Positions 28,623 to 37,078 are shown, counted from the stretch's first letter. The stretch is 42,894 nucleotides of DNA from Prochlorococcus sp. scB241_528O2 (GCA_000634115.1 JFLJ01000115.1:1-42894); one strand, 5' to 3'. Notes: generated by a model from the letters alone, not told the origin. A program made the numbers and translations.

Positions 28623-29776
28623 ATCTTAAATTTATTGACTAATATTAAAGCACTTAAAATTGCGCCTTCAATCCTACCAAATCCTTCGCATTGAAACCAA
28701 TCTCCACAAAATCCAATTCTATATTTTCTACTAAATTGTAGAGATAATGGAACAGCGCATCCAGAAGGTTGTGATGCTCTCCATTTCATAATAGAGATTT
28801 TCTCATTAAAATTTAGTTGATTTATGAAAGAATTACCTTCAAAAAGCTCATTGAAATTTGTAAATATTTTTTGTTTAAATACATCTTCATCTTTTGTATT
28901 TGTATATGAATTGAAAAAATCTATATTTCTGGAATGTACTACGATTCCTAATTTATTGTCATCTTGTAGCTGAAAAATAACTCTTTCAAATTTATGTTTA
29001 TTTTCTAGATTTTTTTTTAAATAAAAATACCTATTTTTTTTAAGATAGCAATCTTTATAATTGTAATTCTGATTTGTATAAATTAAATAAGTCAACCTAG
29101 GAATAAATGATTGTTTATTTAAGAAGTTCAAAAGCAAATCAATTGTTTTATCTTTATTTTTTGGGATAGCTTTTCTTAAGGGGATTTGATTTATATTTAA
29201 AATTTTCAATGACCTTTTATGCAATAACAAATTAGTTGAACAAACAAGATATTTAGATTTGAATTTATCTCCATTATTAGATGTTAATATCCATTCTTTA
29301 TTATTAAACTCCAAATCAACTATTAAAGTTCCAAAATAAAAATCAATTACATCATGTAAATTATTAGATTCAATTATCTTTTGAGATAATTGACTCATAG
29401 AAAATAAAGATTGATAATTTAGACCAAAAGAAAATTCAGATTCTATATTAGTTTCTAAATCAGATTCCTCACCTAATAATATCAACTCTGAATCGTCATT
29501 TTTTATAAATTCATTGTCCAATAATTCATCAATATAACTTTTTAATAGAAGGTTTTTGTTGCGATTGTATATATTTATATTTGGTGAGCCATGATTTAGT
29601 TTCCAACCTTTAAACCTTTTGCTTATTCTTGTACTTGATCTACCTCCAAGTCGACGACCAGCCTCAATTAATGCAACTTTTTTTGTATTCTTATTTTTAA
29701 GATACTTTGAAGCAAAAACACATGCAGATATTCCTCCACCTATTATTAATAAATCGTATGTAATATCACTTTTCAT
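28619..29776 (-). CDS. renalase/amine-oxidase-like FAD oxidoreductase
   Basis: This encodes 385 residues. It has the Rossmann motif LLIIGGGISACVFASKYL at about 9-26, then the ribose-binding acid and the GGRSSTR motif near 43-49, and near the C-terminus RIGFCGDWFQCEGFGRIEGAILSA, which positions the FAD. This layout is that of renalase-like and monoamine-oxidase-like proteins, which oxidise NAD(P)H isomers or amines. Substrate is not evident. It lies 20 bases after an MTHFR-like gene on the same strand, so a shared role is plausible. Confidence 0.85.
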   Translation of the reverse strand: MKSDITYDLLIIGGGISACVFASKYLKNKNTKKVALIEAGRRLGGRSSTRISKRFKGWKLNHGSPNINIYNRNKNLLLKSYIDELLDNEFIKNDDSELILLGEESDLETNIESEFSFGLNYQSLFSMSQLSQKIIESNNLHDVIDFYFGTLIVDLEFNNKEWILTSNNGDKFKSKYLVCSTNLLLHKRSLKILNINQIPLRKAIPKNKDKTIDLLLNFLNKQSFIPRLTYLIYTNQNYNYKDCYLKKNRYFYLKKNLENKHKFERVIFQLQDDNKLGIVVHSRNIDFFNSYTNTKDEDVFKQKIFTNFNELFEGNSFINQLNFNEKISIMKWRASQPSGCAVPLSLQFSRKYRIGFCGDWFQCEGFGRIEGAILSALILVNKFKI

Positions 29777-29796
29777 AAATCTGAAATTGATAGGAA

Positions 29797-30603
29797 TTAT
29801 ATTTCATGTTCAAAAAAACTATAAACAGAATGAAGTTTTTCTGATGATGAAAAATCAGTTTCAATTAAAGGTGTTATGTTGTTCTTTTTATAAAAACAAA
29901 TTAATTCTCTTGTAAAATCATAATAATCTTCTAACGAATATAAATACTTTTCTGATATGTGAACCCCTTTCCAAGGTCGAAATTTAAACCTCGCTATAAA
30001 TTGTTTTGAAGGTATTAATAAACTTCCAAATAGATTTAATTTTGTAGATTTTGCAGCTTCCTTGAGATAAGTCAATTCATTCTGAAGTACTTTAATATCT
30101 GTACCATATTGCAACCAAGCTGAATTTATTAATCCTGAAGTAATTTTCATAGCGAACCTTTCTCTTTCTGAAAATACATTAAAATATTTTTTTAAATAAG
30201 GATTATAAGCTATACCTAATTTAACTTTTAAATTATTTTCTTTTTTTATATTACCCAAAACATTAATTACATCAAAGTCTTTTTTCTTATTAGAGCCTGA
30301 CACAAGAAGAATTTCATAATTTCTATTGGAATAAGAATTTTTTAAAAAATTTAAAAAATCTTGATATGATTTTTCTTTATTTTTAGAGTATTGATGATAA
30401 AGACTATAGTGATAAGTAAGATTAAATTCCTGAAAGTTTTTTGATATATATTTAATTGTTGAATCAAATAATTCCTTCTTAATTGAACCTTTACAGGGGA
30501 TGTTAATATATTTAATTTTATTAGATTTGCAGAAATTAAGTTTATTTTCTAACTGAGATATATTTTTAAATGTCAATTCAAACCTTAAATTATTATTCAT
30601 CAA
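29797..30603 (-). CDS. methylenetetrahydrofolate-reductase-like TIM-barrel protein
   Basis: This encodes 268 residues. The second half carries the MTHFR-type run LGIAYNPYLKKYFNVFSERE and KITSGLINSAWLQYGTD, followed by FGSLLIPSKQFIARFKFRPWKGV. These resemble the FAD- and folate-binding loops of the MetF fold, but the N-terminal third is divergent. It is likely a paralog rather than the housekeeping MetF. It ends 20 bases before the FAD oxidoreductase on the same strand. I am fairly confident of the fold and not of the reaction. Confidence 0.6.
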   Translation of the reverse strand: MMNNNLRFELTFKNISQLENKLNFCKSNKIKYINIPCKGSIKKELFDSTIKYISKNFQEFNLTYHYSLYHQYSKNKEKSYQDFLNFLKNSYSNRNYEILLVSGSNKKKDFDVINVLGNIKKENNLKVKLGIAYNPYLKKYFNVFSERERFAMKITSGLINSAWLQYGTDIKVLQNELTYLKEAAKSTKLNLFGSLLIPSKQFIARFKFRPWKGVHISEKYLYSLEDYYDFTRELICFYKKNNITPLIETDFSSSEKLHSVYSFFEHEI

Positions 30604-30629
30604 TTATTTATAGTTAATACTTAAATATT

Positions 30630-30863
30630 TTAACGAAAGCATGCATCAGCAACGATTCTTAATTTTGAAAGCATTTTTTTATTCTTATTCTTAATTAAAT
30701 AACTAGGAGAAAACTCCAATAATGCTTTTATAGAAACTTTATCTTCTGTTGATTTTTCAATTATATCATTGAAACATTTCCAATTCTTTGAAATTAACAT
30801 CCCAGGCCAGGATAAAATAAGACCTGCAAAAATTCCTATAAATAGAAACAATAAAGATCTCAT
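30630..30863 (-). CDS. hypothetical small secreted or anchored protein
   Basis: This encodes 77 residues. It starts with an N-terminal signal or anchor, MRSLLFLFIGIFAGLILSWP, followed by a basic and hydrophilic domain with two Cys (about 30 and 75). Its stop lies 26 bases before the MTHFR-like start, so it may be the first gene of that unit. Not recognised. Confidence 0.6.
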   Translation of the reverse strand: MRSLLFLFIGIFAGLILSWPGMLISKNWKCFNDIIEKSTEDKVSIKALLEFSPSYLIKNKNKKMLSKLRIVADACFR

Positions 30864-31026
30864 ATTTAAAATATTTAATATGAATAAATGATATAAATAA
30901 AAAACAGAAGTACAAGCTAATAAAGAAATAGTTAATTATTTTCTAATTTATTTAGGAGATCATTTAACCAAAAAAGATTTTGATGAACTCAAAAGGTTAG
31001 AATATCAAAAAATATATTTTAAAAAT

Positions 31027-31431
31027 ATGGCAAGCCAGGATTATTTAATTGCAATAGCATTAATAGAGCAAAACCTCGTTAGAGCAATGCCTCTTGGAGG
31101 TAAAGAAATTAAAGATAATTTAGAGGAACCAGGAAATTTTAAAAAACTTGGTGAAGAGGTTATTTTAAATCTTCTACTTAGGGTTTTTCAAAGAAGTGAT
31201 GAAGGCGCATTGAAAAGGTCCTCTGAAGATAAAGGCTTACTCTTGGTTCATATGCATCCTAAAAGGATGCAGAAAGAACTTCCATTTATTAAATCCGAAT
31301 GGATAAGAGATGGTGATACGCAACAATTTCTGAAATACCTTGGTAATCTTTCCAAAGAAGTATGGACTGCATCATTTGTAAAGTACAAAGGGATTGAATT
31401 TACTTCTATCTCAAAAAATGAGGAGATCTAA
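31027..31431 (+). CDS. hypothetical soluble protein
   Basis: This encodes 134 residues with a good ATG: MASQDYLIAIALIEQNLVRA, then MPLGGKEIKDNLEEPGNFKKLGE, and a middle with GLLLVHMHPKRMQKELPF. Not recognised. The same frame stays open without a stop for another 42 codons upstream (from 30901) and has coding-like content, but offers no ATG, GTG or TTG there, so I keep the ATG at 31027. Confidence 0.65.
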   Translation: MASQDYLIAIALIEQNLVRAMPLGGKEIKDNLEEPGNFKKLGEEVILNLLLRVFQRSDEGALKRSSEDKGLLLVHMHPKRMQKELPFIKSEWIRDGDTQQFLKYLGNLSKEVWTASFVKYKGIEFTSISKNEEI

Positions 31432-31454
31432 AATATATTTATAAATATTTTCTG

Positions 31455-32135
31455 TTAAAGGATTTCTTTCATTAAATTATTATTTTTCTTAGATAATCTG
31501 AAACATTTTTTACCATTACCAAAATCTATTGAAGAATATTCAAAATCATTTTTGATATGCAAGGCACAATTGCCCTCAATACAAATACAGGAATTTATAA
31601 TCTCTTTATTAAGAACATAATTAACATAAGGTTCCCTCTCTTTTTCTTCATCGAAATGAGGACAGGCAATCCCATCGACTATTCCTAAGCAATTAATTAT
31701 AGTTAATTCTTTAGCAAAAGAATCAGTTACTCCCTTATCAAACCAACAAATAGCTCCAGCACTTACACCACTCATTACAATTCCTTTTTTATAAGCATTT
31801 TTTAAAATTTTATGTAAATTCCATTCTTTCCAAACTGCTAGCATACTTTTTGTATTTCCTCCACCAACATAAATGATATCTTGATTTAAAACTTTGTCTT
31901 CTAAGTTTTCTGTTCTAGAGAACAAATCAATATGACTTGGTAGACAATCAAGTTTAGAAAATGCTCTATAAAAATTTAGTTTATACAAACTACTGTCGCC
32001 AGATGCTGTCGGGATAAAGCAAATTTTTGGTCTTTTTTTACTTATTAAAGAAATTATATATTTTTCAATTTCAAGAGATCCTAAGGAACGTCCAAACCCT
32101 CCTCCCCCAATTGCGACTATATTTTTATTAATCAT
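31455..32135 (-). CDS. pepE: peptidase E / S51 family
   Basis: A 226-residue peptidase of the S51 family, whose E. coli member cleaves Asp-X dipeptides and whose cousins are cyanophycinases. The catalytic serine is Ser 125 in the motif GVSAGAICW, and the fold has IYVGGGNTKSML at 88-99. Length and motif spacing fit PepE better than cyanophycinase, which is longer. It lies alone on the minus strand, 20 bases from the divergent GNAT gene. Confidence 0.85.
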   Translation of the reverse strand: MINKNIVAIGGGGFGRSLGSLEIEKYIISLISKKRPKICFIPTASGDSSLYKLNFYRAFSKLDCLPSHIDLFSRTENLEDKVLNQDIIYVGGGNTKSMLAVWKEWNLHKILKNAYKKGIVMSGVSAGAICWFDKGVTDSFAKELTIINCLGIVDGIACPHFDEEKEREPYVNYVLNKEIINSCICIEGNCALHIKNDFEYSSIDFGNGKKCFRLSKKNNNLMKEIL

Positions 32136-32155
32136 GTTAAAAAAATAATTTGTTT

Positions 32156-32626
32156 ATGAATTTAAGACAAATTACCATTAAAGATCAAATTGAATTAAAG
32201 AAGGTTTATTTTGATTCGATTCAATCAATAGATGAAAAAATATATAGTCAAGAACAAAAAAGGGCTTGGTCAAGCCAAGCTTGGAAAAATTCAAATTTTG
32301 ATAAAACAATAAGTGAAGGGAAAGGATGGCTTATAAGTGAAAAAGGCATAATAATTGCTTTCGCCATAAGATATCCCATCAATAGAATTTCGTTATTTTA
32401 CTGTAAAGGTAAATTTCAGAGAAAAGGCTACGGTTCTATGTTAATTCATAAATTAGAATATGAAGCTGAGAAAGAAGGTTTAGATTATCTTTCAACGGAA
32501 GCAAGCTTAATAAGTTATGAATTATTTCTTAAAAATGAATGGAAAATTATTCGTAAAGAAAAAGTTATTATAAATAATATTTTTTTTGAAAGATATAAAA
32601 TGGTAAAGATGATAAAAATTAATTAA
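32156..32626 (+). CDS. GNAT family acetyltransferase
   Basis: A 156-residue N-acetyltransferase with the GNAT acetyl-CoA loop KGKFQRKGYGSMLIHKLEYEA (Q/R-x-x-G-x-G/A type) and a final strand pair. Substrate unknown. I chose the ATG at 32156; a TTG at 32150 adds two residues. The next membrane-protein gene follows after ten bases, so the pair may be co-transcribed. Confidence 0.85.
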   Translation: MNLRQITIKDQIELKKVYFDSIQSIDEKIYSQEQKRAWSSQAWKNSNFDKTISEGKGWLISEKGIIIAFAIRYPINRISLFYCKGKFQRKGYGSMLIHKLEYEAEKEGLDYLSTEASLISYELFLKNEWKIIRKEKVIINNIFFERYKMVKMIKIN

Positions 32627-32636
32627 TTAATTGCTA

Positions 32637-32960
32637 ATGTTTAGCAAAAGCAAAGGGGAAATACTGATTCAAAGAATTCTATTTTGGTTTATTTACTTTT
32701 ATTCAGGGTCCATACTTTATTCAAGCGAAGGATTTTTATATTCATTTTTAATTACTTTTTCAAGAATTATTTATCCATTATCTATTTTCTGGCTGCAAAT
32801 AAGAATTACAAGAAGGTCTAATTTTCTGCCTATCGATTCAAAAATGACAACTTCGCAGTTATGGTTCAATTTATTACCCGTTATTGCATCTCTTTTAACA
32901 GTAATTTTTTCTCTAACAAATGCATTCTTCTATACTCTAGGAAAATTAATTAACTCTTAA
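32637..32960 (+). CDS. hypothetical membrane protein
   Basis: This encodes 107 residues with three hydrophobic segments (about 13-34, 38-52 and 80-101) and one basic loop, RITRRSNFLP. I chose ATG 32637; a TTG at 32631 also opens this frame. It begins ten bases after the GNAT stop. Not recognised. Confidence 0.55.
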   Translation: MFSKSKGEILIQRILFWFIYFYSGSILYSSEGFLYSFLITFSRIIYPLSIFWLQIRITRRSNFLPIDSKMTTSQLWFNLLPVIASLLTVIFSLTNAFFYTLGKLINS

Positions 32961-33079
32961 ATTAAACAAATAAATTATTCACTAATTTAATTAGGGATTT
33001 ATCTTTCAAAAAACATAATGTAAAGAAATTTGCCTTTTACTTAAATTTGTTTAAATTTTAAATAGTGATCAAAAAATTG

Positions 33080-33232
33080 ATGAAAAACACTATCTCAGAA
33101 GGAAATATTAATTTAGATAATAAAGAAAAAGAAATGTACTATTATGAGTTGTTTTCTTTAAAAATAACTGATAGTTTATATAAAAAAGATATTGGAAAAT
33201 TTCTCGAGACTCTTTCTTCTCACTTTATTTAG
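33080..33232 (+). CDS. possible 50-residue soluble mini-protein
   Basis: An ATG frame encodes MKNTISEGNINLDNKEKEMY and continues with ELFSLKITDSLYKKDIGKFLETLSSHF. It is charged and helical. A GTG at 33065 would add five residues. The coding character is fair, and the frame lies between two rightward genes. Not recognised. Confidence 0.4.
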   Translation: MKNTISEGNINLDNKEKEMYYYELFSLKITDSLYKKDIGKFLETLSSHFI

Positions 33233-33326
33233 GAAAACATATTTTATTTATGATCTTCAAATTAAAACAGTATGATAAATAAATAAGTTTTTGAAGGATA
33301 ATAAGTAAAAATTTAGGAATACAACA

Positions 33327-33644
33327 ATGCAATTATTTCTTGCTGACTGCCAATTTCCAGATATTGAAAATCAAGTCAAAGCTTATCAATTATTTGTAGA
33401 AGCTTGGGAAAATGGTGAAATGGCAAAATCAGATAAAACTGAAAAATTTGAAATGTTATTTAGAGTACATGCTCCTGGAGAAGGCAGAGTGGTTTGTTTA
33501 TGTAAAGCACATAGTGATAAAGAGATTTTTGAGCATTTTGCACCATGGAGAGCCAAATTTGGCATTCATATGGAATTCACACCTGTAATAAGTTGTCAAA
33601 ATGTTGTTGATTACCATAAAGAATTGTTCAAAACTTTAGGGTAA
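33327..33644 (+). CDS. DUF3303 domain protein
   Basis: This encodes 105 residues: MQLFLADCQFPDIENQVKAY, the central MLFRVHAPGEGRVVCLCKAH, and the end HMEFTPVISCQNVV. The ferredoxin-like pattern with the GEGRVVCLC strand and PWRAKFGIHMEFTPV matches the cyanobacterial DUF3303 family, of unknown function. Several cysteines are present, which may be structural. It is a single-gene unit as far as the sequence shows. Confidence 0.82.
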   Translation: MQLFLADCQFPDIENQVKAYQLFVEAWENGEMAKSDKTEKFEMLFRVHAPGEGRVVCLCKAHSDKEIFEHFAPWRAKFGIHMEFTPVISCQNVVDYHKELFKTLG

Positions 33645-33667
33645 TAAGCTTAAATCGAAACATTATC

Positions 33668-33844
33668 GTGATTAAACCTTTTCCTAATCTTCTCTACAAA
33701 AAAAAAGATAGAACTCTAACCTCTTCTAAGAGCAGCCCTAAAGAAGAAAATGTTAAATCAAAACCATTAATAATATTTGGTTTAATTATCTCCTTGACTT
33801 CTATCTTTTTACTTCTATTCACAATTAAAACTAAATTTGGATAA
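33668..33844 (+). CDS. single-helix membrane mini-protein
   Basis: A 58-residue frame starting with GTG. The first half is polar and basic (NLLYKKKDRTLTSSKSSPKE) and the second half is one membrane helix, LIIFGLIISLTSIFLLLFTI, with a short basic tail. The design is typical for a small tail-anchored protein. It is not recognised. Confidence 0.5.
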   Translation: MIKPFPNLLYKKKDRTLTSSKSSPKEENVKSKPLIIFGLIISLTSIFLLLFTIKTKFG

Positions 33845-33910
33845 TTTGAGTAATTAGGACTATTAATTGAAAAAAGATATCGTTTATGATTAGTTAAAAT
33901 ATATAAATTT

Positions 33911-34027
33911 ATGGCATTTAATGAAGGTGGGATGGCGTCAGGTCTTCTTATTATTGCAGTATCTATAGTTTTTGCTGCTGGTTTTGGCTTTTTAGTATTG
34001 CATTTTGTACCAGGTACTCCTTTTTAA
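33911..34027 (+). CDS. 38-residue membrane mini-protein
   Basis: An ATG frame encodes MAFNEGGMASGLLIIAVSIV and a hydrophobic stretch up to FLVLHFVPGTPF. Codons are less AT-biased than the surroundings and the size and layout are like the small subunits of photosynthetic complexes, though it matches none that I remember (I compared PsbT, PsbM, PetN, PetG and PsaM patterns). An ATG at 33932 is a less likely start. Confidence 0.55.
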   Translation: MAFNEGGMASGLLIIAVSIVFAAGFGFLVLHFVPGTPF

Positions 34028-34060
34028 GTTAACTACTTGGAATTAATATCATTAAGGATC

Positions 34061-34330
34061 TTATAAATTAACAGTTTCTAAATCCTGAATTTGATTATCC
34101 TCAGGATTAGTTTTCTTCTTTAATCTATAAGCATAAACTAAAGATCCTAAAGCTAAAGTACTAGAGGCTAATATCCCTGATATAAGAAGCAAAGCAAACA
34201 ATCCTCCTATTAGTCCCCCTTTCAATCTAAGCAAATTTGATTTTATTAAAAGAATTGATAAAAAAACAATAGTGGCTTTTAGAGAAGAGATTTTCAAAAA
34301 AGTCAATGGGTAAAAAGGGTTTAAAAGCAT
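34061..34330 (-). CDS. hypothetical membrane protein
   Basis: This encodes 89 residues with two hydrophobic segments (about 19-30 and 38-62, LIGGLFALLLISGILASSTLALGSL) and a charged C-terminus, RLKKKTNPEDNQIQDLET. The start at 34330 is the first ATG; a shorter form from an internal start is possible, since the first 35 residues look less conserved. Not recognised. Confidence 0.55.
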   Translation of the reverse strand: MLLNPFYPLTFLKISSLKATIVFLSILLIKSNLLRLKGGLIGGLFALLLISGILASSTLALGSLVYAYRLKKKTNPEDNQIQDLETVNL

Positions 34331-34385
34331 CTAATTAGCAATTTGAATTAAATATTATTCTATAAATAAATTTTTAAAAAAGCAT

Positions 34386-34411
34386 AAAAAAAAGACTCAA
34401 ATGAGTCTTTT
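34386..34411 (-). terminator. intrinsic terminator for the 45-residue gene
   Basis: A perfect 9-base stem AAAAGACTC/GAGTCTTTT with loop AAAT at 34390-34411. On the minus strand it is followed by a run of T (A run 34386-34393 on the plus strand). It lies about 30 bases after the stop at 34440 of the gene transcribed leftward. Confidence 0.75.
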
Positions 34412-34439
34412 AATTTAAATCTATAAAAGATTTATTGAT

Positions 34440-34577
34440 TTATGCATCTTTATCAAACTTGCTTAGGTTAGGGCCTGCGAGCAAACCAACTAAAGCAAAA
34501 AGCACTAAAGATAGGGCACCAACAGCAGCTGCGTAAGGATTGAAACCACCTAAAGAAAAGGAAGCTAATAAATTCAT
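34440..34577 (-). CDS. 45-residue membrane mini-protein
   Basis: An ATG frame encodes MNLLASFSLGGFNPYAAAVG and ALSLVLFALVGLLAGPNLSK, with an acidic FDKDA end. It is Ala/Gly/Leu-rich, unlike random AT-rich frames, and ends with its own terminator, which supports a real and well expressed gene. One membrane helix is expected. I considered known low-mass photosystem and cytochrome b6f subunits and found no fit. Confidence 0.7.
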   Translation of the reverse strand: MNLLASFSLGGFNPYAAAVGALSLVLFALVGLLAGPNLSKFDKDA

Positions 34578-34788
34578 GATTTTAAAAACAAATAATCTGT
34601 TGGAGTTAAGCATACAGAATATTTGAGGAAAATATACCTATTTTGAGACATTTCTTCGTAATTATGAAAATATTTAGATAAATCCTGTATTAACAACACA
34701 CATATTTTCTTATTTTTTATTTTATTATCAAGTAAATATCAGAGCTTTTGATTGCATATTTTAAGACAATTAATACTAATTTTACCTA

Positions 34789-35169
34789 ATGACTTCTAAC
34801 TATACCTTTATTTATGATGGAGAATGTCCTTTTTGCAATCATTTTGCAGAGCTCCTGGAAATCAAAAGCAAGGTAAATAATATTAAAATTCTTGATGGTC
34901 GTAAGAATTTAACCCTAATTAAATCTCTATTAGAAAAAGGTTATGACATAGATAAAGGTGCTATTCTGCTAAAAGATGAAGATATCTTTCATGGAGCAGA
35001 AGCAATAAATACTATTTGCAACCAGATAAAAAACCCTTCGAGTAGTTTACTTTTTTTACTTTCCAAAGTATTCAAATCAACTAAACGAACGAATGTACTA
35101 TTTCCGTTACTTGTTAGGGCGAGAAGATTTGCACTGATAGTAAAAGGTGTATCAACATCTCTAGTTTAA
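34789..35169 (+). CDS. DCC-family (DUF393) thiol-disulfide protein
   Basis: A 126-residue protein with the DCC motif FIYDGECPFCNHF, in which C13-x-x-C16 is the redox pair, and further on GAILLKDEDIFHGAEAI. Relatives are called predicted thiol-disulfide oxidoreductases. No signal peptide is seen, so a cytoplasmic location is likely. The start ATG lies after a 210-base gap. Its partner proteins are unknown. Confidence 0.85.
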   Translation: MTSNYTFIYDGECPFCNHFAELLEIKSKVNNIKILDGRKNLTLIKSLLEKGYDIDKGAILLKDEDIFHGAEAINTICNQIKNPSSSLLFLLSKVFKSTKRTNVLFPLLVRARRFALIVKGVSTSLV

Positions 35170-35277
35170 AAAATAAATAATTTCTAAAAAATAAATAACA
35201 TATTTATAAGCTTCTGTATCAATAAATGATAATTGATAATTTATTAGCTAGAAATAGGTTGTAACACTAAATATTTG

Positions 35278-35463
35278 ATGATAGAAAACTTCAATCCCTT
35301 TATTTCATTAGGCGGTGATAACCAGAAAGTTAATCATATGGCTGAAGCGGCACTTGAAATGAATTTAACCTGCAATGATTTAAAGAAAGATTTAAATTTA
35401 ACGGATGGAGATGTAGTTGATATGTTGCAGTTAGTTATGGACAGATTTAAAAATAGTAATTGA
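35278..35463 (+). CDS. hypothetical small soluble protein
   Basis: This encodes 61 residues: MIENFNPFISLGGDNQKVNH, then MAEAALEMNLTCNDLKKDLNLTDGDVVDMLQLVMDRFK. The second part looks like a small three-helix domain. ATG 35278 is preceded by a TTG in frame. Not recognised. Another small gene follows after 43 bases. Confidence 0.6.
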   Translation: MIENFNPFISLGGDNQKVNHMAEAALEMNLTCNDLKKDLNLTDGDVVDMLQLVMDRFKNSN

Positions 35464-35506
35464 GTGTGAATCAGTATTAAAAAATCTCTAAATTTCTAAT
35501 TTTTTA

Positions 35507-35809
35507 ATGAAAACAATTCAAATTGAGTTTTCAAAATATGATTTAGTTAACTTTTTATGGTCTGAATTAATAGAAGATTACGGATTTGAAAAGGCTAGAA
35601 AGATAGTTTCTCAAGCTATAGACTTACAAAAAATGAATGGCACGAACAATAGTACTATGCCAATCATATTTTCAGGAACAGGAGGATTGGCTCTTATTCC
35701 TATACAAATGCTTGAAAAAGAGGACTTTGAAATTAGTTACAAAGACAATCAAGTTTTAATATTTAATTTAAAAAAGAAATCCTTTCAAATCTTAAATGAA
35801 GCAAAATAA
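35507..35809 (+). CDS. hypothetical soluble protein
   Basis: This encodes 100 residues: MKTIQIEFSKYDLVNFLWSE, EKARKIVSQAIDLQKMNG, and a C-terminal beta-like half with SGTGGLALIPIQMLEKEDFE. Not recognised. It lies between two rightward small genes and the MBL-fold gene, and may be co-transcribed with 35278. Confidence 0.6.
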   Translation: MKTIQIEFSKYDLVNFLWSELIEDYGFEKARKIVSQAIDLQKMNGTNNSTMPIIFSGTGGLALIPIQMLEKEDFEISYKDNQVLIFNLKKKSFQILNEAK

Positions 35810-35875
35810 ACTGAATCAGTATTTTCTCGGTAAAGTCAAAATTATTTTATAGTTTAATAAAATATGAATTAGTTA

Positions 35876-36592
35876 ATGACTTTTGAAGCTACCTACCTTG
35901 GATCAAATGGTTGGTTTATAAAATTTAAGAACACCAATTTAATTATTGATCCGTGGCTCAAAGGGGATTTAATATTTCCACCTGGAGAATGGTTTTTCAA
36001 AGGATCATTAGATAAAGAAATTACAATACATAAAGACATTGACATCATTTTATTAACCCAAGGTTTACCTGACCACTGTCATATTCCAACATTAGAAATG
36101 CTTAGAAAGGATATACCTATAATTTGCCCTAGAAGTGCTTGTGGAATATTAGAAAAAATTGGTTTTAGTTCAATTAAAACTCTAAAGCCAACTGAAAAAA
36201 CTCATCAATTTAATTTAAGTTTTCAAGCAACTGCTGGAGCTCCAGTACCACAAATAGAAAATGGATATATTGTTAAAGACGATGAAGATAATAGTTTTTA
36301 TATAGAACCGCATGGATATCTTGATGAAAATTTAGACAAACAAAATCTTGATGCAGTAATAACTCCCACAAAAAATTTACAATTACCCCTAGTAGGTTCT
36401 TTTGTAAAAGGTGCTGATGTAATACCTAAATTGATTAAGAAATTTAATCCTAAATTTATACTTTCAAGTACTGTTGGGGGGGATGCAGAATATTCAGGTT
36501 TTTTAAATAACTTTATTTCAGTTCAGGATTATAAAGAAGAACTGAATTGTAATCTTATAAATTTAGAGAGTATGCAATCTATTATGATTTAG
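35876..36592 (+). CDS. MBL-fold protein with altered metal motif
   Basis: This encodes 238 residues in the metallo-beta-lactamase fold (UlaG-like group). It begins TYLGSNGWFIKFKNTNLIID, which is typical for the first beta strands. The usual H-x-H-x-D-H motif is here TQGLPDHCH (61-69), so the first two His are Gln and Leu while Asp 66 and His 67 remain. I recall QGL-x-DH in related plant and cyanobacterial proteins. The metal site may therefore differ or be lost. Activity is unknown. The next gene starts one base after the stop. Confidence 0.82.
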   Translation: MTFEATYLGSNGWFIKFKNTNLIIDPWLKGDLIFPPGEWFFKGSLDKEITIHKDIDIILLTQGLPDHCHIPTLEMLRKDIPIICPRSACGILEKIGFSSIKTLKPTEKTHQFNLSFQATAGAPVPQIENGYIVKDDEDNSFYIEPHGYLDENLDKQNLDAVITPTKNLQLPLVGSFVKGADVIPKLIKKFNPKFILSSTVGGDAEYSGFLNNFISVQDYKEELNCNLINLESMQSIMI

Positions 36593-36593
36593 A

Positions 36594-37028
36594 TTGATCT
36601 TAAAAATTCCTCAAATTTCTCATTTAGGATCAACGAAAATTCAATTTTTAAGGAGTACAAAAATTCATTCATTTTTTTATACCTCAATACTTTTATTAGT
36701 TCTGAATACGAGTTATTTTTGTGACAATGCAAAGCTTAATCTTGTGATTAGAAATAATATTAATGGTGACTTTTCCATAATAAAAAAGATATCTGAATTA
36801 AAGCCAGGTGCATTTATCAATATAAATTGGAATAAAAAAAATCTTATGCTTCCTTACTCTCTAAGAAAAGATTACATTTCATTTACAGACAGAAAATGGG
36901 ACTGGAGATACCAATTAAATAAAGATGGTTTTCCTAATATGAATAATCCATCCTTAAATGAACTACTTCCTTCTGGAGAGATAAAGACACATTTTTGTGA
37001 ATTAGAGGATAATAAGTCAAACTTATAA
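36594..37028 (+). CDS. hypothetical protein with N-terminal hydrophobic segment
   Basis: This encodes about 144 residues. The start is uncertain: the first codon is TTG at 36594, one base after the MBL stop, and no earlier ATG is possible. It has a hydrophobic run around 28-45 (FFYTSILLLVLNTSYFC) after a basic N-terminus, so an anchor or signal is likely. The rest reads like a small soluble domain with WDWRYQLNKDGFPN and LLPSGEIKTHFCE. Not recognised. Confidence 0.55.
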   Translation: MILKIPQISHLGSTKIQFLRSTKIHSFFYTSILLLVLNTSYFCDNAKLNLVIRNNINGDFSIIKKISELKPGAFININWNKKNLMLPYSLRKDYISFTDRKWDWRYQLNKDGFPNMNNPSLNELLPSGEIKTHFCELEDNKSNL

Positions 37029-37078
37029 TTTAAAGAAAAGTATCCTAGATTATTCAATTTTTGAAACTTTTAATAAAG

